DNA of 64,000 bases, from the NCBI GenBank assembly GCA_038501625.1, contig JAZAYU010001053.1, positions 33,419-97,418 on the forward strand. The letters are read 5' to 3'. The notes under the pieces were generated by a model, which saw only the letters and a program-made list of their open reading frames with translations, was not told the origin of the DNA and did not search any database. Below, one piece after another: positions 43,692 to 55,066 of the stretch. Position 1 is the first letter of the stretch, and each line of letters begins with the position of its first letter. The position numbers were made by a program, and so were the translations under genes. This DNA comes from Corbicula japonica (lineage: Eukaryota; Mollusca; Bivalvia; Venerida; Cyrenidae).

Positions 43692-46600
43692 CTAGAAAAA
43701 TATTAACACATTTTAGAATACTTATCTGCATTTTACACAGTTCAAGGGAACAAAATGCTACTAAATATTCACAAGTTAAAATGAATTACTTCCCTTGAAG
43801 GGTATCATAGTACAGATTTTTTTGTTCTGTCAGTTTGTTAAGAAATGAAACTCTCTAGAAATTTACTTCTTTTGAAGAATCTTCTAATTTTCCCAGCAAA
43901 ATTCACAGTATATATTTCAATGTACTTTTAGTTCAATATGGCATTAATTTATGGCAAAATGATATATTTTACCATTTACTCCATATATGGATATTAATGC
44001 ATGTAAAAACATTTTAGATCAAGATCAGTCAGCTCATCTGTGCCATCTGACCAGGATCTACACTATTCACTTCTTGGAATGAAATAACCTAATAATTAAA
44101 AAAGCAATCAGTGTACAGATCAGCCGGCAGGGATGTGCTGGCTGACGTGGATCTACACAGTTCACTGATGGATAACAGCCTTATACCATGGAGTAAACGG
44201 TTAAAGATAGTACAAAATGAAAATGATATACTCCCACATCATTGCACATTACAGTTTTCACCTTCTTAGTATTTTTTAACTGAAATGGAAAAGGTATGTG
44301 AATCTACTTATTCATACAAACATAAATAATATGTTTTCATCAATATGCAGAACTTGAACAGACATCCATCATCGAGACTTAAGTTTTATGTACCTACCGG
44401 TAACTATGTCCACAGTTTCATGTTTAAGTATGTAAAAGTGCTATGGTATAGTTCTTATAATGAAAACCTCAACAATACCCAGAAAAACTGCTGACATCCT
44501 GCCAATCCCCATCCTATCCCCCCTCTCATAGCCCCTTGGAATCCCCATCCTTTCTCCCCTCTCATAGACCCTTATCCCAACTCTAGTGTCAGGTTTCTTC
44601 ATTCTCTTAGCTTTAAACTCTAAGCTTCTCAAAGTTGTGTTACTTTCCCTCAAACACATCTACTCACAGAACAATAAAAAAACATAAAAAATGACATTCA
44701 TATACCGGTACATTAAACATATTAATCTAAGAGATATGTTGAAAATAAACTCAATATAAATAACTATAACCCATAATTAAAAACAACCATTTACTCCATA
44801 TATAAGCATATTAATGCTTATGCCAAAAGAGTAGATCCAGATCAGCCAGCACATTAAAGCAGTGTGATCCTGGATCAGAACTGGCAGCATCTTGGTCAGA
44901 AATAACATAATGAATTTAAAAGTGAAAAGTGTAGATCCTGATCAAATAACACAGATGTGGCGGCTGATATGGATCTATATTGTTTGCCATGCATGAAGCA
45001 GAGTTAAATTCATTTCTTTATAAATAATTAGTCAAAGAACTGCGAGGCCACACAACAACCTTAACCCAATATTGTATCTGTTTTTTTTTGTTTTAAATCG
45101 TGTAAGCCTGTGAAGAATTTTACTGACTATAAGTGAATATTGTAGACCCTGACAAGACTGCATGGATGTACAGCCCAGACTGAACCACGCTTGCTCTGCC
45201 TGCAAGCACATTTACTCAGAAGCTCAGAACCTCAATAAATTCTTTTTAAAATTTCTGCATTACAAAGGAATGACAAAAGTTAGCTCTATCTTTTGAATCA
45301 TTCCATCAATGTTACAGTAATACTCTAAAGTAAATGGTACAAAAAGTTTATTCAGGGCTTGTTCTTCTTTAGAAGGGACTGTATAATGGTGCCTTAAAAA
45401 ATTAAAACAAACAAACAACAAATTTACCTCCCAAATCATACTTTACATAAAAATTTTGAATTTCCTTTAGAGGCAATATTGATTAATTTTTTCTGTAGCA
45501 AAATAAATGAAAACGGAACTTTGAAAGCCAACCAACACAACAAAGATGAAAATATTGCAGACTCAGTTTGATTGAGCCTTTTCATGGGCAGTAATGAAAA
45601 TGCATAGTTCTTCCCACGCTGCCTAGCCCTGGGTTGATCATAACTCAATATTTACACCAATAAGAAATGTGGCCATGCCACAAAACAAGGTTTCCAATGC
45701 TTTAACAGTCTACCAAAAAACTGAATTTATTAAGCAATTTTGGCCCAAAATCAAATCCCAAGCTAGGTTTCCATGCAAGCTTGCTATATCCTACATTTCA
45801 GCAAGATTGGTTTATTCGAAGTTACTGACCAGAAATAGTTTTTTCTATTTTTAGTAACAGTGACCTTGACCTGACTGGCCCCTACTCCAATTCTAAGCTA
45901 AGATTGCACATGTACTACCTTAACACAAAATTTCAGCAAAATACTTCCATTTTAACATAAATTATTTCCTATTTTTAGTTACAGTGACTTTGACCTTGAC
46001 CTGACTGACCCCAAATCCAATCTCTAGCTAGGTCTTCATGTAAGCTTGCTATATCCAAAGTTTTATTAAGATTAGTTTATCCAAAATGAAGTTATTGACC
46101 AGATACCCCTGATTGACACCGCCTGAATGCCTGCCTGCCATACCCCAATCGAATAACCAGGATTACAATTCAGATTCATCCCAAATGATGGTATGTATAT
46201 GGCGATGATCATTAAAGCTTCAATACAGTATTTTAAGATCAATACCATTCCATGTTCAGAGAAGTATGGTCATTGAAATGACAAACAAGGCAGTCAGGAT
46301 GACAGCAATATCCCCCGCCGCATGCAGGAATGTTGGAAAGGTTATGGATGCTTAATTGCAAATTAACAAATATATGTTTTGGAAGTTATGGAGCAAATAT
46401 GAAAGACATGGTTAAATATAAACCTTCAAAGACAACTAGTGACCTTGATCTTCAGCTGGCGAGGTTGGAACATGGGTTCTGCACATCATCTTGGTGGAAT
46501 GAACATCTGACTAAAGTTTGATAAAATTCATTGCAGGGGTTGAGAAGATATGAACCAGACACAAAATACATAGTTCAAATCTTCAATGACCTTGACCCAG

Positions 46601-49600
46601 CCATGTTGGAACGTGGGTTCTGCACATCATCTTGATAGGCTGAACGTTTGATAAAAGTTTCATGATATTCATTCTAGGGGTTCAAAAGATATGAACCAGA
46701 CACAAAATACATAGTTCAAATCTTCAAACATCACTGGTGACCTTGACCTTGAGCTGGCCAGGTGGGAACATGGGTTCTGCACATAATCTTCATGGGCTGA
46801 GCAATTGACTAAAGTTTCATGAAATTCCTTCTAGGTGTTCAGAAGATATGAACCAGACACGAAATACATGGTTAAAATCTTCAAACACCACTGGTGACAT
46901 TGACCTTGAGCTGGCCATGTTGGAATGTGGGTTCTGCACATTGTCTCCATAGGCTGAGCATTTGACTTAAGCTGACTCAGAAGATATGAACCAGACACAA
47001 AATACATGGTTCAAATCTTCGAACACCACTGGTGACCTTGCCCTTGAGCAGGCCAGGTTGGAACATGGGTTCTGCACGTCGTCTTCATGGGGAGAACATT
47101 AGACTAAAGTTTCATGAAATTCCTTCTAGGGGTTCAGAGGATATGAACCGGACACGAAATACATGGTTCAAATCTTCAAACACGTCTGGTGACCTTGACC
47201 TTGAGATGGCCAGTTTGGAACATGGGGTCTGCATGTAGTCTTCATGGGGAGAACATTTGACGAAAGTTTCATGTAATTCCTTCTAGGGGTTCAGAGGATA
47301 TGAACCGAACACGAAATACATGGTTCAAATCTTCAAACACTACTTGTGACCTTGACCTTGAGCCAGCCAGGTTGGAACATGGGTTCTAGATGTCGTCTTG
47401 ATGGGGAGAACATTTGACTAAAGTTTCATGAAATTCCTTCTAGGGGTTCAGAAGATATGAACCGGACACAAAATACATAGTTCAAATCTTCAAACACCAC
47501 TTGTGACCTTGACCTTGAGCCAGCCAGGTTGGAACATGGGTTCTGCACGTCGTCTTGATGGGAAGAACATTTGAGTAGTTTCATGGAATTCCTTCTAGGG
47601 ATTGAAAAGTTACGGACTGGACACGAATTGTGCGCGCACAGATGGATGGATGGACAAAGACCATTCCTATATCCCCCTCCCCGCTACATGGCGTAAGATA
47701 AAAAGCCATGTTATAGGGAAAAAAGACACCATCTTACAATGTGCAATAAAGAAAACTAAACTGAGACCCAGCCAATGTGTAATAAAAACAAGCTAAATGG
47801 AGACCCAGCCATATCATGTAAACCTCACACTTACTTCTCACAACCTATGCATGAACCCCATAATTATTTATACAATAAAGTTATGAAAGATGTTTTCCTA
47901 CATACATCTGCAATTTCCACTTTTCTCTCCCAGCTTTTGACTTTCTTCTGCAGTTCATACAGGTCAGCTTTCTCAGAAACATATTCCATCACCTCTGGTA
48001 CCCGGTAATCAGCAAGCTGTTGACGTAACTTACGATTCCTCTTTTCAGCCTTAGAACGCTCCTACAGAAACAAAGAAAATGTTATCAAATGTGAAAGAAA
48101 CATTAGTTATAGTAAAAAATGTTGTTGACTTGAAACACTTTGGTAACAATGAAGACATTTTTGTACTTGTGTACCCAGGGTTGTCAGACTTGTGGTCAAT
48201 TACTTTGAAAATTAATTAATTAAATTACACCCTTTTCCCAAATGTAATTAAATTACAATTACTTCGCCGAAGTAATTAATTACATTTCAAGAAAGGGGGT
48301 TCATTTTAGGCAGTCTTAGGAAAGTAACGTGATAATTTAAGATTTACAGCCAAAATCCTGCAGAAAATTAAATATTACTGCTCAAAAAGAAGGTTTGAGC
48401 CCTACAGAATGCCCTCTAAAACCGTCCATATGGAGTTAACTGTAATGAGTCATTATTAGATCAGTAATTCAACAAACCTCTTCAACAACAGTTGTTTCTG
48501 AATCAATCCTCGTCAGCAGGTCATTTCTCGATGTGATCTCCGATTTCAATCTCTCAGACTCCATTGTCAATGTTGACAACTTTTTCTGTAACATAAATTG
48601 CAATATTTACACTTCAACTTCATTTTCTATAATGAAGTCTTATTCACCTAACAAGTCATAATTACTGATGGTACACATTGTGACGTTTTGCATGGCTACA
48701 GAAAAAGCTGCTCACAATTTATTTGACTGTGCACAAAGGTTTAACTTGTGACATCAACAAGCACAGGGTTTTGCCACGAATTGCTGTGAAAGAGCGTGCT
48801 GTCATTCATTTGTCATCACAATAGCTGTCCATTTACAGACATTCGAAAGCCGCAATATAAATTCTTCTCAAAACTACTGTATTAATGAGAGTGTTTATGT
48901 GTATAAATATAAGAATTGAATTGATATCTGATGGTGTTCATCCCCTTATGAAAACATTTGGGTTGTTTAAAGAGTGCATTAAGCCCCTTGGGATTTAAAC
49001 ACTTTAAATAATGCAACTGTTTTCCATACCCAAATAAAAACCATTAAGGAAAGATGCAATTCTTAAATAAAATGGTTTTCCATATTATAAATATTTTGGC
49101 AATGTAAGATTATTTCCAAAGTAGTCTAGGGTTGATCCTCTTAGAAAACGTATCAAGGACAACAACATACTTCTTTCTATTTATTACTACAGAATGCTAG
49201 TGTCTGTGATTTCACTTTTAACAAGACAAAAATCTCTGATAATAAGGGAATTAGGTAGAAAAAAAATATATTGTATGTCAAACTAAAATACTCCTTTGGT
49301 GCTTATATTAATAAAAGTCAACTTTTTCCACAGTTAACCCTCTACCTGCTGAAAATATGTAAGGGATTTACCCATACTTTTCTATAAATACAGACTTTTA
49401 ATTGTCCATATAGGTGTTCTGCTAAAAATGAATAAATTAATGAAAAAAACATTGTAGATGCTGATCAGATTGCATTAATCTGTAAGATGATACTGTTCTA
49501 CATTCGGTGCAATCTGACTAGAGTGGTGATGGTATTTTTTGTAAACTTTGCAATATTGATTTATGTTCCATTATATCATTATCAAATAACAAGAAAGTAA

Positions 49601-52600
49601 TCAACAATTAATCAAATAAATCAAGCGGTTACACAATACCTTGTAAGAATTAAGGACTTGAATAGTAGTACCAGCCATCTGTTTGAGCCGGAGCAAGTCC
49701 TGGTTCCTCTCATCTATTTTCTCCAAGTATTGCTGATTCTCAATTCTCAGCTGGTTAAAGTCTACCTCATGTAACACTTCCCCCATTTCTTCTTTCTGAA
49801 ATAACACCACAGGTATAAGTGCTAAAAGCTAGAGGCTGACTGAGAATAATTGGGGAGTTATCTAGCTTCTGGGACCAGGATCATAAAAATAAATCTGGCC
49901 CCTTGATTATAAAACTTTTTCCATGCTCAACTCAATTCTGTGCTCAAACTTAAAATGCCTAGAACATTAACAGACTTCATAAAATAGAAATAACCGTCTT
50001 TTCAACAGTTGTTATTGAAGTCAATCTTGTCAGATTTTCAGTTTGAAAAGTTGTATTTTAAATAATGAACAGAAATGAAGCCACCAAATGTTCATGCTCA
50101 GATTGGGTTGAGAGTTGAGCATGAAAAAAGTATTATTATCGCTATTTCAGCCAATCAGACGCTTAAGATCTGACTGGTCTCCAATCTTAGTTTTATGATC
50201 TTGGGCCCAGTACTCATGTTAATGCAAATCATCATTGTCTTCATATTTGGTTTTGTCAAACTTGGAAAATACACACATTTGTAAATATCTTCATTTAAGC
50301 AAAACTGCACTTCTTTTCTCTGTTTTATATCATATTTTATAGACTTAGTTTAATTTTTGTGATCACACAATAAAGATTTTAACAGTTTATATTAGTTTAA
50401 ATGCACAGCCATTTTAAAATATGCATAGAACTGGGCTGAAGATTATAAAACTGAAATTTGAGACCCGCATCTGATTGGCTGAAAGGGTGACAAGTCTCAA
50501 TTTAAGCCAATCAGATGCTTGAGTTTTGAGTCTGGTCACTGTTCTCACTTTTACAATATTGGGGCCAGGTTATAATTGACAATGAAACACACTTGTGATA
50601 ATAGGTGTGCTGAATCATAAAACTAAGATTTTAGACTGGTTTCTATTCTCACTTTTATAATCTTGGAGCCTGATCTACGACTATGAACAAACTGTTCCCT
50701 GATATCCTATCACTAAATCTTGAAATGTCAATTGCAGAAAACTAGATGCACACTATTACTACTGCACTCCAAATAAAATCCTATTTTGCAAGCATTTACA
50801 TTTTAAATAAATAAACCAAAAATAAGACAGCATACCTGTTTTAACTGCAGATGCAGCTTTTTCTTCTGAACTTTCAGTGTTGAATTTTTCAATCGTAATT
50901 TTTCTATCAAGGTATCCTTAAAACAAAGAAATAATTAAGCTCTTATAATATCCATTAAAATAAAAAAATATTAATATTTACTACTTACTCCATAGATACA
51001 AATTCTATGGCATGGGTGAACAATGTAGATCCAGACCAACCATGATCAGGATCTAAACTGTTCATATTAAGATTCTTTCTGACCCATGAAGCAAACAGTG
51101 TAGATCCAGATAAGACAAAATGGATGTGCTAGCTGATCTGGATCTACAACAGTCAAACATGTGATTTTATAAAAGGAGTATTCATGGAGTCAAGAGTTAA
51201 CTTAACCCTTCCCTCCATAGACACACCTTTATAGCGTGGGCAAACAGTTTAGATCCAGATCAGCCGGCACATCTGTGCCGTCTAATCAGGATCTAAACTG
51301 TTCGCTTTTTGATTCATTAGGTTATTTTTTACCAAAATGCGACCAGTGAAGATCCTGATCAGATGGCACGGATGTGCCAGCTGATCTGGATCTACACTGG
51401 CCGCACATGCGTAAAAATGGGTATATATGGAGGAAAGGGTTAAGCCTTCAGAGAACATTATGTACAAATCTGCACTGTGTGCAGGGTTTTAATTCATGGA
51501 TTAATTTGTATAGGAAATCCATGAAATCAGTACCATACAAATATGAACACAAATATGAACAAATTTGTCCAATATCCTATCCAGTGAAGCAATCTGCCAA
51601 ATCTGAGAGTTCTCATCTTGATTGACATTTAACAAAATTATTGACTTTTTTCTTACCTAAAAATGGAAGCAATATTACCAGTATTTACAGATTCATACAC
51701 CATATTAAAATAAAATATTTCTTAGTAGATAGATTTTATCTCTTCACTTCTAACTTGCATCTATTACTGACCAGACATATTTTTCAATCATGTAGCAATG
51801 AAAACTTCCATTTTTTCTTTAAATCCTGACTGCCGTAAATCTTACCCTGGACCTGATCTTGTCATCAAAGTATCGGACAATCTTTTCTGCAACTACTTTG
51901 CCTGTGGAAGAGTTGACAGCACCTTTGACAATATCTCTGTCAAACTCGTAGGATTCCTTCTTTGTTTCAGCCAGTCTTAAATCTGCTTCTTCCATGATTG
52001 CCTAATAAACAAACAGATAGTCATTGTAGAATGCTGCATGTTCAGTATACAATGTATCGTTTCAGCACATCACGCCCCAAGATTATAAAATTGAGAAAGG
52101 AAACCAGTCTCAAATCTCAAACATCTGATTGGCAGAAATACCGACTTGCGACTGGTCAGCATTTCTGCCAATCAGATGCTTGAGATTTGAGACTGTTATG
52201 TTTTTAATTATAAAACAAATGTAAAATTCTGTATAAAATTCTTTAGAAAATAATTATATCAACTTAAGTAAGTACACGAAGTTATTCAAATGTTTCATTA
52301 GAATTTATATAGAGCTAACAACAGTGTTCACATTTCTTATGTAAATGTGTTTAAATATATTTTTATTGTTCTCATCTTTTTTATTAAGTGTGACTTTTTA
52401 AGATTATGTTTGTCTTACTTGAAAATATGTAAATCCTATTGAAATGATAATAGTATGTGCATGCAACAGAAAAACATCCTTTAACAATAATAATTTCAAT
52501 TTCAAACTATAATTTATACACTTAGATAAATTTCAATTAACAAGATAATCAAATATATACTTTATGGAGTACAATGACAAAACATAAAACTTAAATAGTG

Positions 52601-53115
52601 TTGCCCTCTTTAAGCTGCCATGCTCATGTCATTATTATTTGATCATGTATATTTATGTACTTCTCATGCTTTTGTTATGTAACAAACTGAGAAATAATAT
52701 GAATAAACTTAAAACTTGAACTTTGGACTTTCATTTGAACAGTTACTAATATATATATATTATAACTTTTAGCATCAATTCTGTATTTCTGTTGGATCAC
52801 TGGCATATATGTACCTTATACAAGTCTAGAACTTTTTCAGATTCCTCTTTCAGCTTGTCAATCTCTTCTCTTAACTCTTCTATTTCCCTCTGGGCTATGT
52901 CACATTTCTGTTCTGCATTGAGGCGGAGTGACTTGTCAATGTTACTGCTTCGGGACTTGGACCTTTTTCTATCGACCCGGCGAACCAGGTCTTGTGATGA
53001 TTGTGAAACAGTGGCTCCTGAGCCACCAGCCATCCCTGCCAGGTCTTTGGGTTCCACTCGTTTGAGATATTTCTCAAACATCTGTGTTTCTGTGGCAAGC
53101 ACCTCATTGGCACGT
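43602..53115 (-). CDS. CCDC113: CCDC113/CFAP263 ciliary coiled-coil protein; seven exons, N-terminal exon missing
   Basis: Exons in transcription order: 53115-52815, 52001-51846, 50916-50836, 49795-49640, 48585-48478, 48061-47906 and 43691-43602. They total 348 residues plus TAA, against about 377 in human CCDC113. Co-linear conserved segments: TETQMFEKYLKRVEP, AEQKCDIAQ, EKLRLKN-TLKVQKKK, KEEMGEVLHEVDFNQLRIEN, QVLNSYK, NRKLRQQLADYRVPEVMEYV, WERKVEIAD and HRKTWQQMKI. Known family role: axonemal/centriolar-satellite protein of motile cilia, tied to radial-spoke and nexin-dynein regulatory regions together with CCDC96. All residues past the first segment are charged coiled coil. The first exon (about 30-40 codons, ending two bases into a codon) was not found between 53116 and 64000. 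Introns hold families A, B and H. Confidence 0.94.
43969..44204. mobile_element. Family B element in CCDC113 last intron
   Basis: CCATTTACTCCATATATGG to CCATGGAGTAAACGGTTAA, with worn GATC-rich hairpins. A further, more decayed copy lies at about 44790-45010. Confidence 0.7.
45660..46110 (-). mobile_element. Tandem repeats with AGGTCAAGGTCAC motif, family H4
   Basis: About three units of ~145 bp, read on the minus strand, share 'cttggctagaaattgg'-type segments, 'tggataaactaatctt' and GGTCAAGGTCACTGT (plus-strand CAGTGACCTTGACC). No hairpin or (GTCC)n end was found, so this may be a truncated member of the Helentron-like group. Confidence 0.5.
46309..47696 (-). mobile_element. Helentron/pearl-like element, family H1, second copy
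   Basis: Reverse complement of the 7237 element. The 5' end is at the right, with ATGGATGGATGG (the GTCC analogue) at 47642-47653 and 'cattcctatatccccctcccc'. About eight units of ~155 bp contain GTGACCTTGACCTTGAGC, AACATGGGTTCTGCAC, TTTCATGAAATTCCTTCTAG and GATATGAACCGGACAC. The left end is TCCCCCGCCGCATGC. The units are more regular than in the 7.2-kb copy. Confidence 0.68.
47906..48061 (-). CDS. CCDC113: CCDC113 exon (52 codons)
   Basis: Acceptor CTGTAG and donor GAT/GTATGT, phase 0/0. Encodes ERSKAEKRNRKLRQQLADYR, VPEVMEYVSEKADLYEL and VKSWERKVEIAD. Confidence 0.95.
48225..48292. repeat. AT-rich inverted stretch
   Basis: TTAATTAATTAAATTACA and TGTAATTAAATTACAATTAC, followed by the short palindrome TACTTCGCCGAAGTA. 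Confidence 0.6.
48478..48585 (-). CDS. CCDC113: CCDC113 exon (36 codons)
   Basis: Acceptor TTACAG and donor GAG/GTTTGT, phase 0/0. Encodes KKLSTLTMESERLKSEITSR, NDLLTRIDSETTVVEE. Less conserved than its neighbours but in register with the human protein. Confidence 0.9.
49640..49795 (-). CDS. CCDC113: CCDC113 exon (52 codons)
   Basis: Acceptor TTTCAG and donor AAG/GTATTG, phase 0/0. Encodes KEEMGEVLHEVDFNQLRIEN, QQYLEKIDERNQDLLRLKQM and AGTTIQVLNSYK. Confidence 0.95.
50130..50672. mobile_element. Cluster of family A copies in a CCDC113 intron
   Basis: 50130-50211 is a right arm (ATTTCAGCCAATCAGACGCT to TTATGATCTTGGGCCC). 50433-50567 is a diverged palindrome (GGCTGAAGATTATAAAACTG to CTTTTACAATATTGGGGCC). 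50608-50672 is a short derivative. Confidence 0.7.
50836..50916 (-). CDS. CCDC113: CCDC113 exon (27 codons)
   Basis: Acceptor TTTTAAG and donor CAG/GTATGC, phase 0/0. Encodes DTLIEKLRLKNSTLKVQKKK and LHLQLKQ, the best conserved short block of the family. Confidence 0.93.
50986..51443. mobile_element. Two family B elements in tandem
   Basis: 50986-51199 is worn. 51202-51443 is excellent: TTAACCCTTCCCTCCATAG to TATATGGAGGAAAGGGTTAA, with hairpin I (AACAGTTTAGATCC / GGATCTAAACTGTT) and hairpin II (CCAGTGAAGATCC / GGATCTACACTGG). They share a junction of only a few bases. Confidence 0.85.
51846..52001 (-). CDS. CCDC113: CCDC113 exon (52 codons)
   Basis: Acceptor TTTATTAG and donor AGG/GTAAGA, phase 0/0. 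Encodes AIMEEADLRLAETKKESYEF, DRDIVKGAVN and VAEKIVRYFDDKIRSR, matching the human AIIEEAEIRW...EFEKDILKA segment. Confidence 0.93.
52074..52196. mobile_element. Family A foldback in CCDC113 first visible intron
   Basis: CCCCAAGATTATAAAATTGAG, CAGTCTCAAATCTCAAACAT, CTGATTGGCAGAAATACCGA and the mirror to GATTTGAGACTGTT. The right terminus is lost. Confidence 0.75.
52815..53115 (-). CDS. CCDC113: CCDC113 exon: TETQMFEKY region and first coiled coil
   Basis: The acceptor is ATTTCAG/A and the donor TATAAG/GTACAT. The 301 nt start one base before codon CGT and end in phase 0. Encodes ANEVLATETQMFEKYLKRVE, PKDL, a Gly/Ser-rich linker, RKRSKSRSSNIDKSLRL and the coiled coil starting NAEQKCDIAQREIEEL. 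Confidence 0.93.
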
Positions 53116-54737
53116 CTGAAATATTTACTCTAAATTACTTCAAAAACTCGAAAACTTTAAACAAATCTTTTAAATCAAATATTGCATAACTAACCGGTCT
53201 TGTACAGTCATTGCTTACTTCAAGACACAATACTGTATGCAGTGTTTGTTGTCATAATACCATAAAACTTTTGACATTTTTTCTTTGTATAAATACAAAC
53301 ATGAGCAACAAAAGCCATGAATTAGGCTACAATGTCTTGTCTCATTTAATTTTATCATGTATTCAATTTTATAGCATTCCATTCATTTCTGTGGAGAAAA
53401 GAGGTATATGTAACAGAAAGAGGCCTGGAGGCTAAAGCATTTGACTCCTGATCTGAAAGTTGCTGCTCCACTCACAGATCCTTCAGAGACGGACACTGCT
53501 TTTTTTTTCTTAAAAATTTTAATAAGCTGAACTTCTTCAGTCAATATGGATATTTTAGGGTCTATACTGGACATATTTCTTAATTTCTTGGCCAATGATC
53601 AGTGGATTTCAAAGGAGGAAGGAATAAGGTGAGGATGAATACCCAATGTGTTATAAGATTCATGAAATATTTTGAGTGGCTGACTTTTCTTTAAAGTGTG
53701 TTTAAATGTACACTTACAAAATGAAGGTTTGCTAATTAACCTTTACTCTGGGTTATACTTGAAATGCCAAGTTTTAGAGAATATGGTACCTATTAGTAAA
53801 TTTGGTGTGGATAGACTGATTTTAAAAGTTCCATTCTATCAAAACAAAACAAATGATGTTCCTAGTCTCAATAATTCAACCCATGCACAGACCCATTTTA
53901 CATACTGACTTTTTATAGAACGATTCCTTAAAGTCTCAACCCATTTAAATCAAAACTGTGGTAAAAATTGCTTTGATTTAAATTCCCCTTTCCACTGTCA
54001 CATGAAAATTTCAATACTGGTATGTTTATTTGTTGTTATAAAATTAAATAGTCTCCAAAGTATCAATAAAATAACAAATATTCCACAAAAAACTTGTTTA
54101 ACTTACCATGGTACCTGCCATTTTCATGCTGATTTAAATGTGATAACCAATTAAAACTTTCTTTTTTATCAATTGACACACTAGTCAGGTAGAATTATAG
54201 CAGTGTAAAACAAAAAAAAAATAATTTGAAATGTGTGGAGTTTATAAGTGTTTTGTATAAAAAGACATACAGATTTATTCTTAAGTATCACATATATTGA
54301 TTCTAATTGGAATGAGCTTTTAAGGTATGTATTTTTTAAAGATATAATTATATTGGGTTAAAAACTTTCTGAAGCCTTCAAAATTGGCGACACAGATTCT
54401 TGTCACTGGCATATAGATATAGAAGAAAAACTTTTCACATTGTTTTCAATCCTAACTGGGATGAACAGACATCAAACATATAGAAGCCCTTGGTGAGCAT
54501 AATTAGTTGGTCTGTATGTTTTCATACATGGTGGTCCGTAGTGTCCATAAATCTGATCTGTTATGTTTTCATAGATTTATATACTATATCTATCTATAGA
54601 TGTTTCATAATATCCGTAAATCTGGTCCTTTATTCTTTCATAGATATATAATTCATGTTCTATATCTATCTGTATGTGGTCCGTAATTTCTACAATTCTG
54701 TCCATTGTGTTTTCGTAGATATAAATTTTATATTTTA

Positions 54738-55066
54738 CAGGGCTTTTTCAGGGGTATTTGGGAAAAAGGCCCCTGCACAAATTGGGAATTTTTTTACACG
54801 GTATACACTGGTTTTACACAGGGTGCATACATAGGTTCAAGGAATGTAGGTTTCACAGATCACTGATCAAAAGTAAACAAACTAATTTTGTAATTTGAAA
54901 AGTCCCTTGATTATATGGATTCTCTTGTTTGCTTCTATTTTATAGGCAAAATAGTCATTTCTGTTGAAATGGGAACTTTTTTCTTGAAATTGGGAAAAAT
55001 GGTCCCTATTTGGCATTGGGAATGGGGCCCATTATCGGCCCCGTGAGACTAGCTGAAAAAACCCTG
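54738..55066. mobile_element. hAT-like MITE (329 bp)
   Basis: TIRs CAGGGCTTTTTCAG and CTGAAAAAACCCTG. The CAGGG terminus with a poly-T subterminus is typical of hAT elements. No clear 8-bp target duplication could be read, so the superfamily is tentative. Confidence 0.6.

Noticed and set aside
47032..47238. 68-codon ORF with regular sequence
   Set aside because: Lies in the H1 array; other units do not preserve it.
53383..53595. Minus-strand ORF as CCDC113 first exon (contains ILTEEVQL and a GTGAGT downstream)
   Set aside because: The donor is in phase 0, while the next exon needs two leftover bases; no family similarity.
54103..54124. Minus-strand ATGAAAATGGCAGG with a strong ATG/GTAAGT donor
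   Set aside because: Joined to the CCDC113 exon in the required phase it would create a stop codon (TG+A).
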